A stretch of 64,000 bases of DNA from Lodderomyces elongisporus (taxonomy: Eukaryota > Ascomycota > Pichiomycetes > Serinales > Debaryomycetaceae), in assembly GCF_030384665.1 (NCBI RefSeq), contig NC_083673.1, forward strand, positions 2,489,501-2,553,500. Direction: 5' to 3'. A program made the translations under genes and the position numbers. Positions 19,296 through 29,857 of the stretch are shown here, piece by piece. Position 1 is the stretch's first letter. Every line of letters begins with the position of its first letter. The notes beneath the pieces were generated by a model. It saw only the letters and a program-made list of their open reading frames with translations. It searched no databases and was not told the DNA's origin.

Positions 19296-19865
19296 ATGAT
19301 TTCTCGCATAGGTTTGTTAAATAAACAATCCCTTAATTTATTCACCAAGTCCCTTGCCAGGCCCCAATTCCAACATCAAAGTCACCTCATAAATAAGTCC
19401 CTTGTTGCATTTGTTGCCAAGAGATCTATCTCAACAGTCGAAACCTCTCACAATGAAGAACAAGAAGTTTTGGTTGCTCAACGTAAAAACAGACCAGTTT
19501 CTCCACATTTGCAAATTTACCAACCACAATTAACATGGATCATGTCAAGTTTCCATAGAATTACTGGTGTCGCTTTGGCTGGTGCTTTTTACGCTTTGAC
19601 CTGTACTTATGCAGCTACTTCCATTTTGGGTTACCATTTTGATACTCAAACTTTAGTATCTGCATTCACTAGTTTACCTGTTGCTTTGCAATATGGTATT
19701 AAAGCATTAGGTGCTTACCCTTTTGTATATCATGCCGCTAATGGTATCAGACACATTATTTGGGATTTTGGTAAGGAATTAACCATTCCAGGTGTTTACA
19801 GAACAGGATATGCTGTTTTGGGAGCTACTGCTATCTTGGGTACCGCATTGGCATTCTTTTACTGA
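19296..19865 (+). CDS. SDH3: Succinate dehydrogenase cytochrome b subunit
   Basis: Membrane anchor subunit of mitochondrial complex II; with Sdh4 it holds the haem and the ubiquinone site. The 189-residue product has a basic presequence (about 1-45), then RPVSPHLQIYQPQLTW, the family signature SSFHRITG at 84-91 with the quinone-site Ser/His, and three membrane helices (about 90-110, 128-148, 170-188). H146 and H153 in YHAANGIRHIIWD are the candidate haem-axial region. Length is normal and no in-frame CTG is used. The ATG follows a poly-A stretch. Upstream CCAAT and CACGTG elements fit co-regulation with other respiratory genes. Confidence 0.95.
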   Translation: MISRIGLLNKQSLNLFTKSLARPQFQHQSHLINKSLVAFVAKRSISTVETSHNEEQEVLVAQRKNRPVSPHLQIYQPQLTWIMSSFHRITGVALAGAFYALTCTYAATSILGYHFDTQTLVSAFTSLPVALQYGIKALGAYPFVYHAANGIRHIIWDFGKELTIPGVYRTGYAVLGATAILGTALAFFY

Positions 19866-20297
19866 TCAAACATTTGTTGTTTTTCTTTTGTATGTTTGAT
19901 TGAATAGATTTATTTTTTTGGATGCACGTATGTGTGTATATAGAAGATGTTAAGAAATTTAATTGTTTATGTTATTGCTGTTGTTTATGTACCTCTGTGA
20001 ATAATTGCAAAGAAAAGAAAAAGAGCAGACGAACAGATGAACAAATGAACAAATGAACAAGAATAAGAAATAAAGCTATTCATTTTTATAACATTCTATC
20101 ATTCTGCTTATTTGGTTTCTTCTCTGTTTTTTTTCTTTGATTCTTTACATTTCGAAATTATTTCATTACTTTCATACACGTTTTATCTATTTACTTTCAA
20201 GAATAATTATTTTCACTACTCTTTTCTCTTCTTTTCCTCTCTCTCTTTTGACCTCTTCCCCCCTTAAGGAGGCATAACATCTTGCAAGCGGTATCAA
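19866..20297. other. Convergent 3' region of SDH3 and the HAP4-family gene
   Basis: No gene. It contains four copies of an 8-bp unit (GAACAAAT and variants) at about 20030-20061 and long pyrimidine-rich runs near 20210-20270. It holds the two 3' flanks. Confidence 0.4.
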
Positions 20298-22345
20298 TCA
20301 CTTCATTCCTTGTAGCTCCCAGTCAGAATCAAAGCATAAACACGGGGTATCTTTTGTGCAGAACCCGCAATTGAATTTGAATTTTTTGCGCATTATCGCC
20401 TCGCTATTATTTATCTCAAAGCCTCTACCGTCCACATTCGTGTTCTCTTGCTTGATTTCTACTTGTAACTTGCTGTTTGAAGAACTTTGTGTTTCACCAC
20501 CTTCTGCAACTCCTCCATCCTTGTCATTGTGAATATCAACTTTTCCCAATTCCATTTCTTCCCTTTTCAAGCTTACTTCATAATCATTCAAACCATTACT
20601 ACCGTCGCCAGTCCCACCGTTTACACCGTTTACACCGTTTTCATCAATTTCTCCATTTGAACCCTCATTGACGTCATTTAAGACCAACCTATTTAAAAAC
20701 TCATTCTCATCAACAAACAAGTCAATATCCATATTCTGTAAACTAGACAAGACCTCCAGGGTAATCATGCTAGTGTTGACACTGTCATTGCTTTTGGAGC
20801 CACTTCCAGATTGTTTCATAGATGCTGGTGATTCCGCAATCGTTGCAGTTTGTAATTCCAGCATATCGTAATCGTTTTGAGAGTCGTTGAACAATTTGGA
20901 GGCTTTCAAAGGGTGTAACAAATCTGGAGTAAAATGAGCAGAAGCATTATTAGTATTGCCTTCAATCCCAGTGGTGTTTGCAGCGGCTGCAGTTGCATGT
21001 ACTGGTACTGGTTGTGCCGCAACAATTTTCAGTGCAGATTTATCTGAAAAAGACAATTTATCGCCTGCCTTTAATGATAAAGTGTTGATCGCGCTTGTTG
21101 TAGATGAAGATGCGTTTGGTTGAGCAGTGTTGGTGCTGAGTTTAGTAGAAGTAGCGGGAAGGGACTGGTAATAACCTTGCTGTGGTGACTTGTTCTTCTT
21201 TCTTGGCGCATTGGCTTTGACCCTTTGTGTGTTTAAAACTTTGAATCTATTTCGAAGATCTAAGTAATAATCAATCTGATGATTGATTGACTCTGATGTG
21301 TTAATCATTGAAGGAGACTTGGAAAGGCCACTACCAGTATCGGTACCCAAAGTACTTGTAACTGTGCTTCCGTTTACATTTACATTTACATTTGAGTTTC
21401 CATCTGCATTTCTATACTGATTTGCATTTGCATTTGAATTTGCACCAGCATTTGCAGGACTCGGATGCCTTTGTGCATTCTTAATGATATCCGATGACTT
21501 ACCCAAGTAGCTCAAAAACTTGTTCAAATCATTCAAATTGTTTATGGAATCAAGTTGGTCAATTTTGGAATTGGTCAATGTCGAGGTTAATCGTTTACTC
21601 GTCATAGTGCTTGCTGGACTCATTTTGGCAGTAGTCCTCAATGCATCAAATGTGATCACGCCATTTTGGACAAAACTCAATTCTTTTATCTGATTTGTAA
21701 GCACCTCGATATAATTTCTCATTAATTCCTGCTCTTTCAATTTGGACAAATATGACATTTTCAAACCCATCATTTGCGTAGCCGGATCGATTGCTTTTGA
21801 AGGTGGAGGCGGCGTTGGTAATTTCTTCACTGGCGTTTGTACAATTTGTGAAGTATTGAGATTCGTTTTGTTCGAAAAGAGAGGCGATGATAATTTTGGA
21901 GAGGTAAGCTCATTTTGTGAAGCCTTTTGACCGTCAACATTTCGAAGCGTATTCGGTATCATCGCCGTCGTCGTCGTCGTCGTCGTCGTGGCAGGTACTG
22001 GTACTACTGTTGCTGTGTTTGGTGTTTGCAATTGCAGACTTGCTTTTTGATGGATAGTTTGTGCGCTCATGTTTGGTGTCGTCTTTGTTGTCTTATTAGT
22101 AGTCGTCGTGTTTGGTGTCGGTGACAATTGATTTGATTTTCGTGGTAAAGTTTGGGTCCTTAGTGTTGTATCTGGTGATGGCAACAATGATGTAACTGGT
22201 TTGCAATTATTTTCTTGAGTAGTCAAACTAGGTATGTTTCCGGTCACAGAGGTCTCTTTCTTTACAGCAGACGGTTCAATCGGTATGTTAATGTTCTTTT
22301 TGTTGTCATTAATATTAATTTTATTATTATTGTTGTTGTTGATGA

Positions 22346-22392
<47 letters not shown>

Positions 22393-23552
22393 TTGATAAT
22401 GATATTGTTGTTATTTATATTGCTGTTATTATTGTTGATGATGAGGTTTTTGCTTTTGTTATTGTTATTGTTATCGTTATTGTTTGAGTTGTTTATGATA
22501 GGGTTTGAAGGTTGCTTAAGCGGTGTATAAGTTTTGTTGTTATGGGTGCTGTGGGTTTTGTTTATTACTGGGCTATTGGTTTGGCGCATCTCTTGTACAG
22601 TTTTCTGAGGTTGTGAATTTATAGATAAAGACGTTCGATTAATGGCATTTGATGCATTTGTAGCAGCAGCTGGTGTAGTTGCAGCAACATTTGAGTTGTT
22701 TGTTGCTAGTGAAGGGACTCCAGTTCCCCCACCATTTGTACCTAAACTTTTTGGTTTCCGCTTTACAGTATTTGCGGGCGTCTTGATTACCTTGTCACAT
22801 TCCCCTGCAGTTGGCTTCCTTCCTGGTCTTGGCCGTGGCGGTAGCACCCATCTCTTTGAAGTGTTCAATGAATTAGAGTCTGTTCCCTGTATATGTAACG
22901 TCAGTTTTATCAGTAGCGAACATTTACCAGTTGGTATTGGGTTGAACAGACTAGAGCTCAGAGGTGCTATAGCAATGGGTTTGGGTTTGGGAGCAATTGC
23001 TGGCTGAATTTTCGTATATTTAGGTGCTATTGGGTGATGCCGCACGGGTTGCTTCATATATGGTGCTTGTGTAATAGGTTTGACAGCCTGTTTGACGGGC
23101 TGATTATTATTATTATTATTAGTAGTAGTAGTAGTAGTAGTAGTAGTTGCAGCTTGTGCTGCATTTTGAATGGTAGTTGTCATAGGAGACCTGTTTGTAG
23201 CTGTGTTAATATTGTTGGTAGGCAGTTGAAGCGGTCTTGTACCTTGTTGAGGCGGCATGATTATTTTACTTGATTGCAGCAAAGGAGCTGTTGCTGGAGA
23301 TTTCTTGTTTGCTATAAATTGTGATGCATTTGGTAAAGTTGGAAGCTCCGCCAGTTTCTGTATTGCTTGTGGCTGCTTTGCCTGTTGCTGCTGTTGTAGT
23401 GGTTGTGGTGGTTGTGATGGTTTTGATGGTTGTGATGGTTGTGATGGTTGTAGTTGTCGTGACAAGGAGCCAGCACTATTATCATTGCTTGGTTCTGATG
23501 AAAGTCCGTTGCTCCGAACTGGTTTCAGATTCTGTGGTGTAGATGATTCCAT
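20298..23552 (-). CDS. HAP42: HAP4/HapX-family CCAAT-complex partner, probably Hap42
   Basis: A 1084-residue, low-complexity (Asn/Ser/Thr/Pro/Gln) regulator. At 232-250 it has SKRWVLPPRPRPGRKP, the short Hap4-type motif that binds the Hap2/3/5 CCAAT complex. A short coiled-coil segment (SKLKEQELMRNYIEVLTNQIKEL) lies in the middle, but no adjacent basic region makes it a clear bZIP. The extreme C-terminus carries CGFCTKDTPCLC (C1062, C1065, C1070, C1072), which resembles the iron-sensing cysteine clusters of HapX/Hap43. It is thus probably an iron- or respiration-linked co-regulator. The choice of HAP42 among the CTG-clade paralogues rests on the lack of a bZIP and on remembered synteny. A (GTTGCT)n array codes for an Asn-Ser repeat. 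Confidence 0.72.
22340..22390. repeat. Hexanucleotide (GTTGCT)n microsatellite inside the HAP4-family gene
   Basis: About eight hexamer copies in the plus-strand reading encode an alternating Ser-Asn tract on the minus strand. It is flanked by further Asn-rich triplet repeats out to about 22500. In-frame length change would lengthen or shorten the disordered region only. Confidence 0.8.
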
Positions 23553-24201
23553 CCTTCTCTCTTATGAGTTATTGGTATACCGATCAACTTAGGTTCCATT
23601 AATTTTTTGATTGTTTTTCGAACTTGGTATACTATGGACTTGTGAAAAGATATCTGCTTGTGGGTGTTATAAAACCTGGGGGTGAATTTTTTTTTTTTTT
23701 TTGTATTTTTGAAAAGATCAAGATTTGAGATTAGATTAGACTACGTGAAAGACAGACAAAAAAAAACAAATAATCAAAAAATAAAATCAAAAATTAAAAA
23801 TTAATAAATTAAAAAAATAAAAAAAACGAGCCGAATGACCAGAGATCCACACTTGAGTTGAACACCGAGTTTCTTACTATTTGTTCTGTTTGTTTGTTGT
23901 TTCCGATAGATATTATAGGTAAAATAATTGTATTGAAAGAATATTTGTGGTTCGTTTTAATGTAACTTTGTCCAAGTACTTTGGTTTCCAAGTGATAGAT
24001 TGTAGTTTGGTTTCCCAGTGTTATTAAAACAGAGAAGTAGTGCGTACAAGATCATTTTAAATGAGAATTTGGTTTTAGTGCATCAAATGTTTTACTATTA
24101 CACTACCAAGTAGAATTAACACCATCTACTATAAACACAACAACTGATTAACCCGGACTTTTCCTTAAAGACCATTTTCGTACTATACCACACTTTATAG
24201 A
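23553..24201. promoter_or_regulatory. Divergent region between the HAP4-family gene and HSK3
   Basis: No gene in 649 bp. The HAP4 side has a 16-T run (about 23687-23702) and an AT-rich tract (AAATTAAAAATTAATAAATT) near 23790-23820. The HSK3 side ends in a short A/C-rich leader. No clear binding site was recognised. Confidence 0.4.
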
Positions 24202-24534
24202 ATGCCACAACAACAACAGCAGCAGCAACAGCAGCAACAGCAACAGGAAAGGAAACAGCAACACGCGTATTCTCCGAAACGTAGTACTCGAGCAAGTGTT
24301 GTTAATTCTTCAACTTCAACCATTACGCAGAGACAGCTTAGTCACTTGAACTCTCAAGTGGCTCAACTACATGCAAACTTATCTGACTTTAATGATCTAA
24401 TGACAACCACAATTCAGCAATACCAAAGCCTCGAAGTTTTGGGTAAGATTCAAGCAAGTTTATTTATGGCGAGTCACAAAGTGTTTGAAGAAGATACATT
24501 TAATGATCAAGAGAAGTACGAGAATGTGAACTAG
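24202..24534 (+). CDS. HSK3: DASH/Dam1 complex subunit Hsk3
   Basis: A 110-residue protein whose residues about 43-100 match the small Hsk3 subunit of the DASH (Dam1) ring that couples kinetochores to microtubule ends. The matching region is a heptad-like helix (RQLSHLNSQVAQLHANLSDF), then QYQSLEVLGKIQASLFMASHKVFEED; the LGK-x-x-x-S-x-x-x-x-S pattern is the family core. S. cerevisiae Hsk3 is only about 69 residues. The extra length is an N-terminal extension with a 13-Gln tract (residues 3-15) and a basic Ser-rich stretch. No internal Met sits before the conserved helix, so the extension is probably translated. Confidence 0.75.
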   Translation: MPQQQQQQQQQQQQQERKQQHAYSPKRSTRASVVNSSTSTITQRQLSHLNSQVAQLHANLSDFNDLMTTTIQQYQSLEVLGKIQASLFMASHKVFEEDTFNDQEKYENVN

Positions 24535-24874
24535 GCAACAGAGATGACAAATTCGAAAAGGATAGCGGCATATACTGCAAGTTCAACAGGTTGGTTTCAA
24601 TCATTTATTAAAACTTGGGGAGAAGGGAAGAAGGGAAGAAGGGAAGAGAAATGAAAAATAAAAAATAAAAATAACAACACAAGGGAGAAAAAATCGAAAT
24701 GGAGAAGGTAAAAGAGAAGAAAGCGTTGGTAATAGTTTACCTTCAATTTAGTGGCAGCTGGCTGCCCATATAAAATTTGTATTAGATCATCAACATTATA
24801 GTTCAATATTTACAAATGCTAGAATTAATTTTTTTTTTTCCTCATTGGTTCGCCAGTTTGACTTTTAACTGGCA
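24535..24874. other. Convergent 3' region of HSK3 and CMC1
   Basis: No gene in 340 bp. It has three tandem GGGAAGAA units at about 24619-24645 and AT-rich sequence consistent with two poly(A) regions. Confidence 0.4.
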
Positions 24875-25261
24875 TTATACTGTCTCTTGACTATTCTTCT
24901 TCCTTTCCTCTTCCAACTCCTGCAACCTCATCTTGTATAATTTCTTTTTCTCTTGTTTTTCCTTAATAAACAAATCTCGTTCGATTTCAAGATATTCCTT
25001 CTTTTGGTATTGCTTAACACAATCCAAACTGGCCTCGTTGACTTTTTTACACTTTTGCATCGCCTCCACCGGATTTCTATACAGATTCGAACATTCCACG
25101 TATCGCCTAATGTATTCGTCACACTGCTTAAATGCCTTTTTTCTCCATCTTTCAAAGATGGCTTTCTCTTCCTTTGGTGTGATTAACCAACTTGGTAAAT
25201 TTGGGTTGGATGGTAGTTCGACGTCGGAAAACCCCTTCTTATCTGGTTTACTATAGCTCAT
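24875..25261 (-). CDS. CMC1: Twin CX9C mitochondrial copper/COX assembly protein Cmc1
   Basis: A 128-residue intermembrane-space protein that helps deliver copper and stabilise Cox1 during complex IV assembly. The twin CX9C motif is clear: C47-x9-C57 and C71-x9-C81, which form the disulphide-linked helical hairpin imported by Mia40. The preceding LPSWLITPKEE is the usual Cmc1 lead-in (LPxWxLxPxEE in yeast). The Lys/Glu-rich C-terminal helix is longer than in S. cerevisiae (111 residues). No presequence is expected. It diverges from SPC24 and converges on HSK3. Confidence 0.87.
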   Translation of the reverse strand: MSYSKPDKKGFSDVELPSNPNLPSWLITPKEEKAIFERWRKKAFKQCDEYIRRYVECSNLYRNPVEAMQKCKKVNEASLDCVKQYQKKEYLEIERDLFIKEKQEKKKLYKMRLQELEEERKKNSQETV

Positions 25262-25719
25262 GGAAAGTTAATGTGGAAGGTCAGATCTAGATGTAGATGT
25301 GGAGGTGTAAAAAGCACGTTGGTTCTTTTTTTTTTTTGCTTTGAGTATATTATACAAAATAATGACTTGATCAGCTCACGAGTTTGCGTGTCAGCTCCTT
25401 TGTTCTATTTTAATTTTTAATTTGGGTAGTTTCTTAATTATTCTTCTTTTTTTGCCTTTTCTATCTCTCTTTCTCTCTCTCTTTCTCTCTCTCAATAGTA
25501 TGGTACATGGTAGCGTTTAATAGCTTTCCCTCATTTTTTTTCCTCCCTATCTCGTCATACACAAATAAAGATAATGTAAACAATCACGTAACCAGATATG
25601 TAAATTATTACCCACAAACAGTTTCACCAGAGAGTCGAGCCGTAAGATAAATCTTAACTAAAAGCATTTTGCTTTTGGAAACTAAAATTAAAAGAAAATA
25701 GTAGAATAAAGAAGTAAAA
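25262..25719. promoter_or_regulatory. Divergent CMC1 / SPC24 promoter region
   Basis: No gene. A pyrimidine tract rich in CTCTCTTT (about 25460-25495) and a 12-T run (about 25327-25338) lie between the two starts. Promoter function is inferred from orientation. Confidence 0.4.
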
Positions 25720-26493
25720 ATGGACACATTAACGCCAGATCAGAAACTACAGCGGCTCATAGATGAGTTGAATCTCGATGTTGAGTCGCAAATCATTGAT
25801 GAAATCGAAGCTGTACTCAAAGACACAACTAGGAAAAGAGAACATGAATTACAACAACTTCAAGAGACTAATAGTCGACTATCAAATGAGATCCTGCAAA
25901 AGACCAGAGAAATCACACTTTTAAGTAAGATTAATGATTACAATTATGAATTAATTGAAGCAAACTCTTCTATTGCCAATTACGAGTTCCCTGCCACAAG
26001 AAAAGAAATTGACAAGTCACAAAGTATATTCCTGGTGATCCAGATTAAATTGGACGAGATGGAGAACTTACGAATAGGAATCATTAATGAATCAAGGAAT
26101 ATACAGACTGCCATTACGAATTTGACCAATAAGGACAATGTGTTGCATGATGAGCTAAATCAACTTCAAGAAGAGCTAAATAACCCGGATCAAGATGGTA
26201 TGGGCAAGGACCAGGACAAGGAAGAGGCGAGGTTGAATGATGGTGTAATTCAAAAGATTAGTCTCTATCGACAGTTGGGTATACGATTAGCTACAATGCC
26301 TAGAAATGTCGCTGGTGGAAGTGCGAGTCAAATAGCAGAGGTAAATGATGGCGACGACGGAGACGTTATGCAAGACTTGGCATTGGAGCAGGATGTGATC
26401 ATCATCGATAATGGTGAGAAGGCTAATACATTAGTAGTGGAACCCACAGATTCGGAAACGTTTATTGCTGATTATATATGGGATAATTTGTAA
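25720..26493 (+). CDS. SPC24: Ndc80 complex subunit Spc24 (probable)
   Basis: A 257-residue protein with a long coiled coil (about 25-165, heptad-rich, Glu/Gln/Lys/Leu) followed by a small globular C-terminal part starting at VIQKISLYRQLGIRL and ending ETFIADYIWDNL. A coiled coil plus an LYRxLGI entry and a YIW-x-x-L end is the pattern of Spc24, which with Spc25 anchors the Ndc80 complex to the inner kinetochore. An acidic disordered insert (NDGDDGDV) interrupts the globular part. Spc25 is the alternative, but its C-terminal RWD ending differs. It lies 1.2 kb from HSK3, another kinetochore gene. Confidence 0.72.
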   Translation: MDTLTPDQKLQRLIDELNLDVESQIIDEIEAVLKDTTRKREHELQQLQETNSRLSNEILQKTREITLLSKINDYNYELIEANSSIANYEFPATRKEIDKSQSIFLVIQIKLDEMENLRIGIINESRNIQTAITNLTNKDNVLHDELNQLQEELNNPDQDGMGKDQDKEEARLNDGVIQKISLYRQLGIRLATMPRNVAGGSASQIAEVNDGDDGDVMQDLALEQDVIIIDNGEKANTLVVEPTDSETFIADYIWDNL

Positions 26494-26877
26494 CTTAGTT
26501 TCAACTATTGGAATTAGATAAATAAGTATAGCCATCTGACTTTAACCGATATATATATAATTATATATTTACGTTTACAATTATATTCACAATTACATTT
26601 GTATTTATATTTGTATTTGTGCGTGTATGAATATTTACATGTACAGTCATTCTCCACAGACTGCAGTACCCCATTTCTTTTTCCCCCACTCACCTCTTTT
26701 GGGCAATGGGCGTAGTTTTTCATAGGCAACCTTGCCAGATAATCTTCACAAGCTATGTACCCACTCAATACAAAAAAAAACGTAAAGACAACCAGAAGAA
26801 AAGAATAAAAAAAACATAAAGAAGAAGGAAAAATAAAAATTTTGAAATGAATTCAAATTCAAGCTTCCTTTTTTCGA
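26494..26877. other. Convergent 3' region of SPC24 and MRPL31
   Basis: No gene. It contains alternating AT-rich repeats (TATATATATAATTATATATTTA; TTTGTATTTATATTTGTATTTG) at about 26548-26620 and an A-rich stretch near 26800-26850. It serves as the two 3' ends. Confidence 0.4.
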
Positions 26878-27225
26878 TTAAAAGTATTTTGGATTCTCTC
26901 TAAAAGAACGCTTACACCAATGACGTTCTCTGTGGATGGCTTTTCTATAGTTCTTTGCGTGTCTGTTGAAAGTGAAATACTTATCACGTTGACTCATTTC
27001 ATCGTATTTGGGAAACTCAAATTTCATATAGTCCACTCTTTTGCAGTTAGTTAATTGGCCAGATTTGGCCTTCTCGGGTAATACTTGAAATAATCCTTGG
27101 TAAATGGCCTCGATGTTGGAGTCAACTTGAAGTGATCTTTTTTTCAAATTGACCCGCTGGGCTGTAGTAATGTGTGGTGGGAATTTCCAGACATAACCTC
27201 CGCACCTTACTAATGAAGCAAACAT
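26878..27225 (-). CDS. MRPL31: Mitochondrial large-subunit ribosomal protein mL60 (Mrpl31)
   Basis: A 115-residue fungal mitoribosomal protein. Recognition rests on GGYVWKFPPHITTAQRVNLKKR near the N-terminus, the VDSNIEAIYQGL helix, and the C-terminal signature MSQRDKYFTFNRHAKNYRKAIHR ending in FRENPKYF. This parallels S. cerevisiae Mrpl31 (SSKDKYWTFDKKA, YRKGIHR, KAPKFF). It is basic and has no zinc site. It is slightly shorter than the yeast protein (131). It marks the left edge of the gene-poor tract, and its upstream DNA is unusually long (3.4 kb to the next gene). Confidence 0.92.
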   Translation of the reverse strand: MFASLVRCGGYVWKFPPHITTAQRVNLKKRSLQVDSNIEAIYQGLFQVLPEKAKSGQLTNCKRVDYMKFEFPKYDEMSQRDKYFTFNRHAKNYRKAIHRERHWCKRSFRENPKYF

Positions 27226-28286
27226 TTTGTATATAGGTAAAAGATTATGGTGATGAAGATGGGTGGAGGTACGAAAGTGATTGATTTTTTTGTTTTTCTA
27301 TTTGCAGCAACAAAGATTAGTTTGTTTCTGTAGTTAAATGGAAATAGAAGTAAATGGTTTTTTTATTTAATACTGCAATAGTTTTGAATGCTCTTTGTTT
27401 TTTGGTTTTTGGTTTTTTTTTAAATTTTTTTTGTTTTGGCACTCACGTTTAGTAAAATTTTCTATGTGTGGTAAAGATCACCATACGCTACCATGTTGAA
27501 GTTGTTTTCAAGTAGATAGGTGTTCGATGTAGGTTGAAAGATAATTGTTAAGATACCAGGACATCGATACAAGTAGTGAAATTTCCTTCATATATATATC
27601 TACATATATATATATACTTTCTTTTCTTTCTAATTTGTTTTTGGAAAACTTGGACAATTGAAAAAGAACCATTGGGTTACTTTCTATGCTTTTGTTTTTA
27701 TACTTTTTCTTTTTTTTTCTGTTTTTCTCTTATGTATTACAAAACGATCGAGCAGGGTTTATTTAGGAAATGGAAATTGAATCTTATATAATGGGTACTG
27801 CTTATTTAACGAAACAAAAAAAAAGAGTGATTTAACCGAGAACAAAATAAAAATGATTTGACAAGTTGAGCTTTCTAATAATAGTGTGCCATGGGTTAGT
27901 CTTTAATGGGGTTGTTCAACTTACAATGAGTTGCAAATACGATGCCCTTTTAATTTTTTCGTTTACTATTTTGGTTATTTATAACAAAAATACAAAAATT
28001 TGCATCAAATTTGATACAAAAAAAATAGAAAAAATAGGAAAGGAAAAAAAAATTTTCATGACGTTTGCACTCAATTACAAAACAATAGTTGATTAAAAAA
28101 AAAAAAAGCATTATCGCTTACCCTATAATTAACAAGTTGGAAAACCTAATCACTCTCTGGATATATCGTAGAGTCGATGGAAATTTTTTTGGTGTAAGCA
28201 CGTTGGTATCCATAAACCAAATGTTGTATAATCTTAGTGTCACGTCTTAGTGACAATTCTGTAAAAATAATTACTTCCGACAATGA

Positions 28287-28304
28287 CACGTGCAAGTGCA
28301 CGTG
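28287..28304. promoter_or_regulatory. Paired CACGTG E-box elements
   Basis: Two CACGTG cores 12 bp apart, the second inside the palindrome GTGCACGTGCAC. CACGTG is bound by bHLH factors such as Cbf1 and, in CTG-clade yeasts, Efg1-type regulators use related E-boxes. About 1.06 kb upstream of the MRPL31 start; target gene unknown. Confidence 0.45.
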
Positions 28305-28676
28305 CACAACGCGAATTAAAATTTATATACGTCAAAAAAAATTTTTCTTTTTTTCTTTCCGCTTTCGGTTTTGTTTGTGCATAGAAAAGACCCAAATAGT
28401 AGCTCCCCCTCCAAAATAAAAAAAATGGCGGAGATGTAACATCATGCAAGTGAACAAACGTCATGCACAATGAAAAAGTTTATTATTTCCCTATTCATCT
28501 ATTTTTTTTTAATTTACTTTTAAATTTTCTTTGTTTTTTTTTTTTTTGCTCTTTTCTTGTCAAGTCCTCCATTTTTGCCGTGAAAAAGAAAACCCAATTC
28601 AAAGAGAACTTGAATGACGCCATTTATGATACTGTCGTTAAAGTGATTTCACCATCTAGTAACTAACACCACATAT

Positions 28677-28707
<31 letters not shown>

Positions 28708-29834
28708 AATTTGCAATATTAGCTTTTATACCCTGGAGTATTGAAAATCGTACCTAGTCAAGATTGAAGTTCTCTTCCTCCAAATATTTTTTTTTCACCT
28801 TTGTCATTTTTCACCTTTTTCCTATTTCATTTGAATTTCATTTACAAATTTTTGCAGCTTAGCTTTATAATTTTTCACAAGGCAAATTTTTCATAATTAT
28901 TTGTTTTTTTTTTTTTTGGAATGCGAAATGGAATTCCCCTCCCTTCTCCTCCTCCTTCTCCTTCCTCTCCCTCCCCCACCCAACGGATTTCGCAACTTTG
29001 AATAGAAGAAGAAAAAGGTAATACGAGATTCACAGCTATACCCGGTTTTGCATAATTTTTTTTTCATCTTTTTTTTATTTTTGCAATTTGTAGTTTTCTC
29101 TTAGAAGGATATAGACGTGATTTCATTTAGTTTTTGTGGCTAGCCGTCCATACCGATGTAGAAGAAAAGAAAGAAAAAGAAAAAATACTGATTCAAATTT
29201 TCACACTCACTCTTAGCCAGCAATCAAGCAAGGATGTGAAGAGGCAAGAAAATAGGAAGGAGAAAGAAAAAGGGAAAATATAGAGCACAATTACACACAC
29301 ATACACAGTTACTGATATACAAGAAAAGAATCTATTTTTTTTTTTCAACTAAATTTTGTGGTGATGACGTAAATAATGAGCAATCAACAGAGTCAAAATT
29401 TAAAACGCTAGTATATTGGCAAACTTGGTTGCTAGATTTTGTTTATTATTATCAATATTTCATACAACTTGGAAGTAGAAAACAGAGAGACGTGTTATAA
29501 GTGATTATATGGTGGATGAGAAACTGCAAAAAAAAAAAGAAAACAAAAAAAAAATGTTGGTCCCTTTATCAACAAGCAACTGTTAGCCTGAGTCTATCTT
29601 AAAACGGTAAAATTCCCTTTTATTTTTTTGTCAGATGAAGAGTGCAGAAAATTGAAGAATGTATATATATATTTATACATGGCATGGATGAAAAACGTTT
29701 TGCTATATTTGGTGAGGGATGGCCTAAAAAATTTTATTTCTCTCTCTTTTACTTCTCCTCCTCCTCCTCCACACGTGGTTGAAATTTTCTCAATACCACC
29801 ACGGAGGAGATTATGATTTGTATATATAACTCTC

Positions 29835-29857
29835 GGGGGGGGGGGGGGGGGGGGGGG
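29835..29857. repeat. Homopolymeric G tract (23 G)
   Basis: An uninterrupted run of 23 guanines on the plus strand, preceded by CTC and followed by CAAAGG. Such length is rare in yeast nuclear DNA and could form a G-quadruplex. Exact length is prone to sequencing error. Confidence 0.9.

Noticed and set aside
22860..22960. A 41-nt intron just upstream of the HAP4 motif (GTAAAT to ACAG on the minus strand)
   Set aside because: It is too short, not a multiple of three, and removing it would break the frame that leads into the conserved motif.
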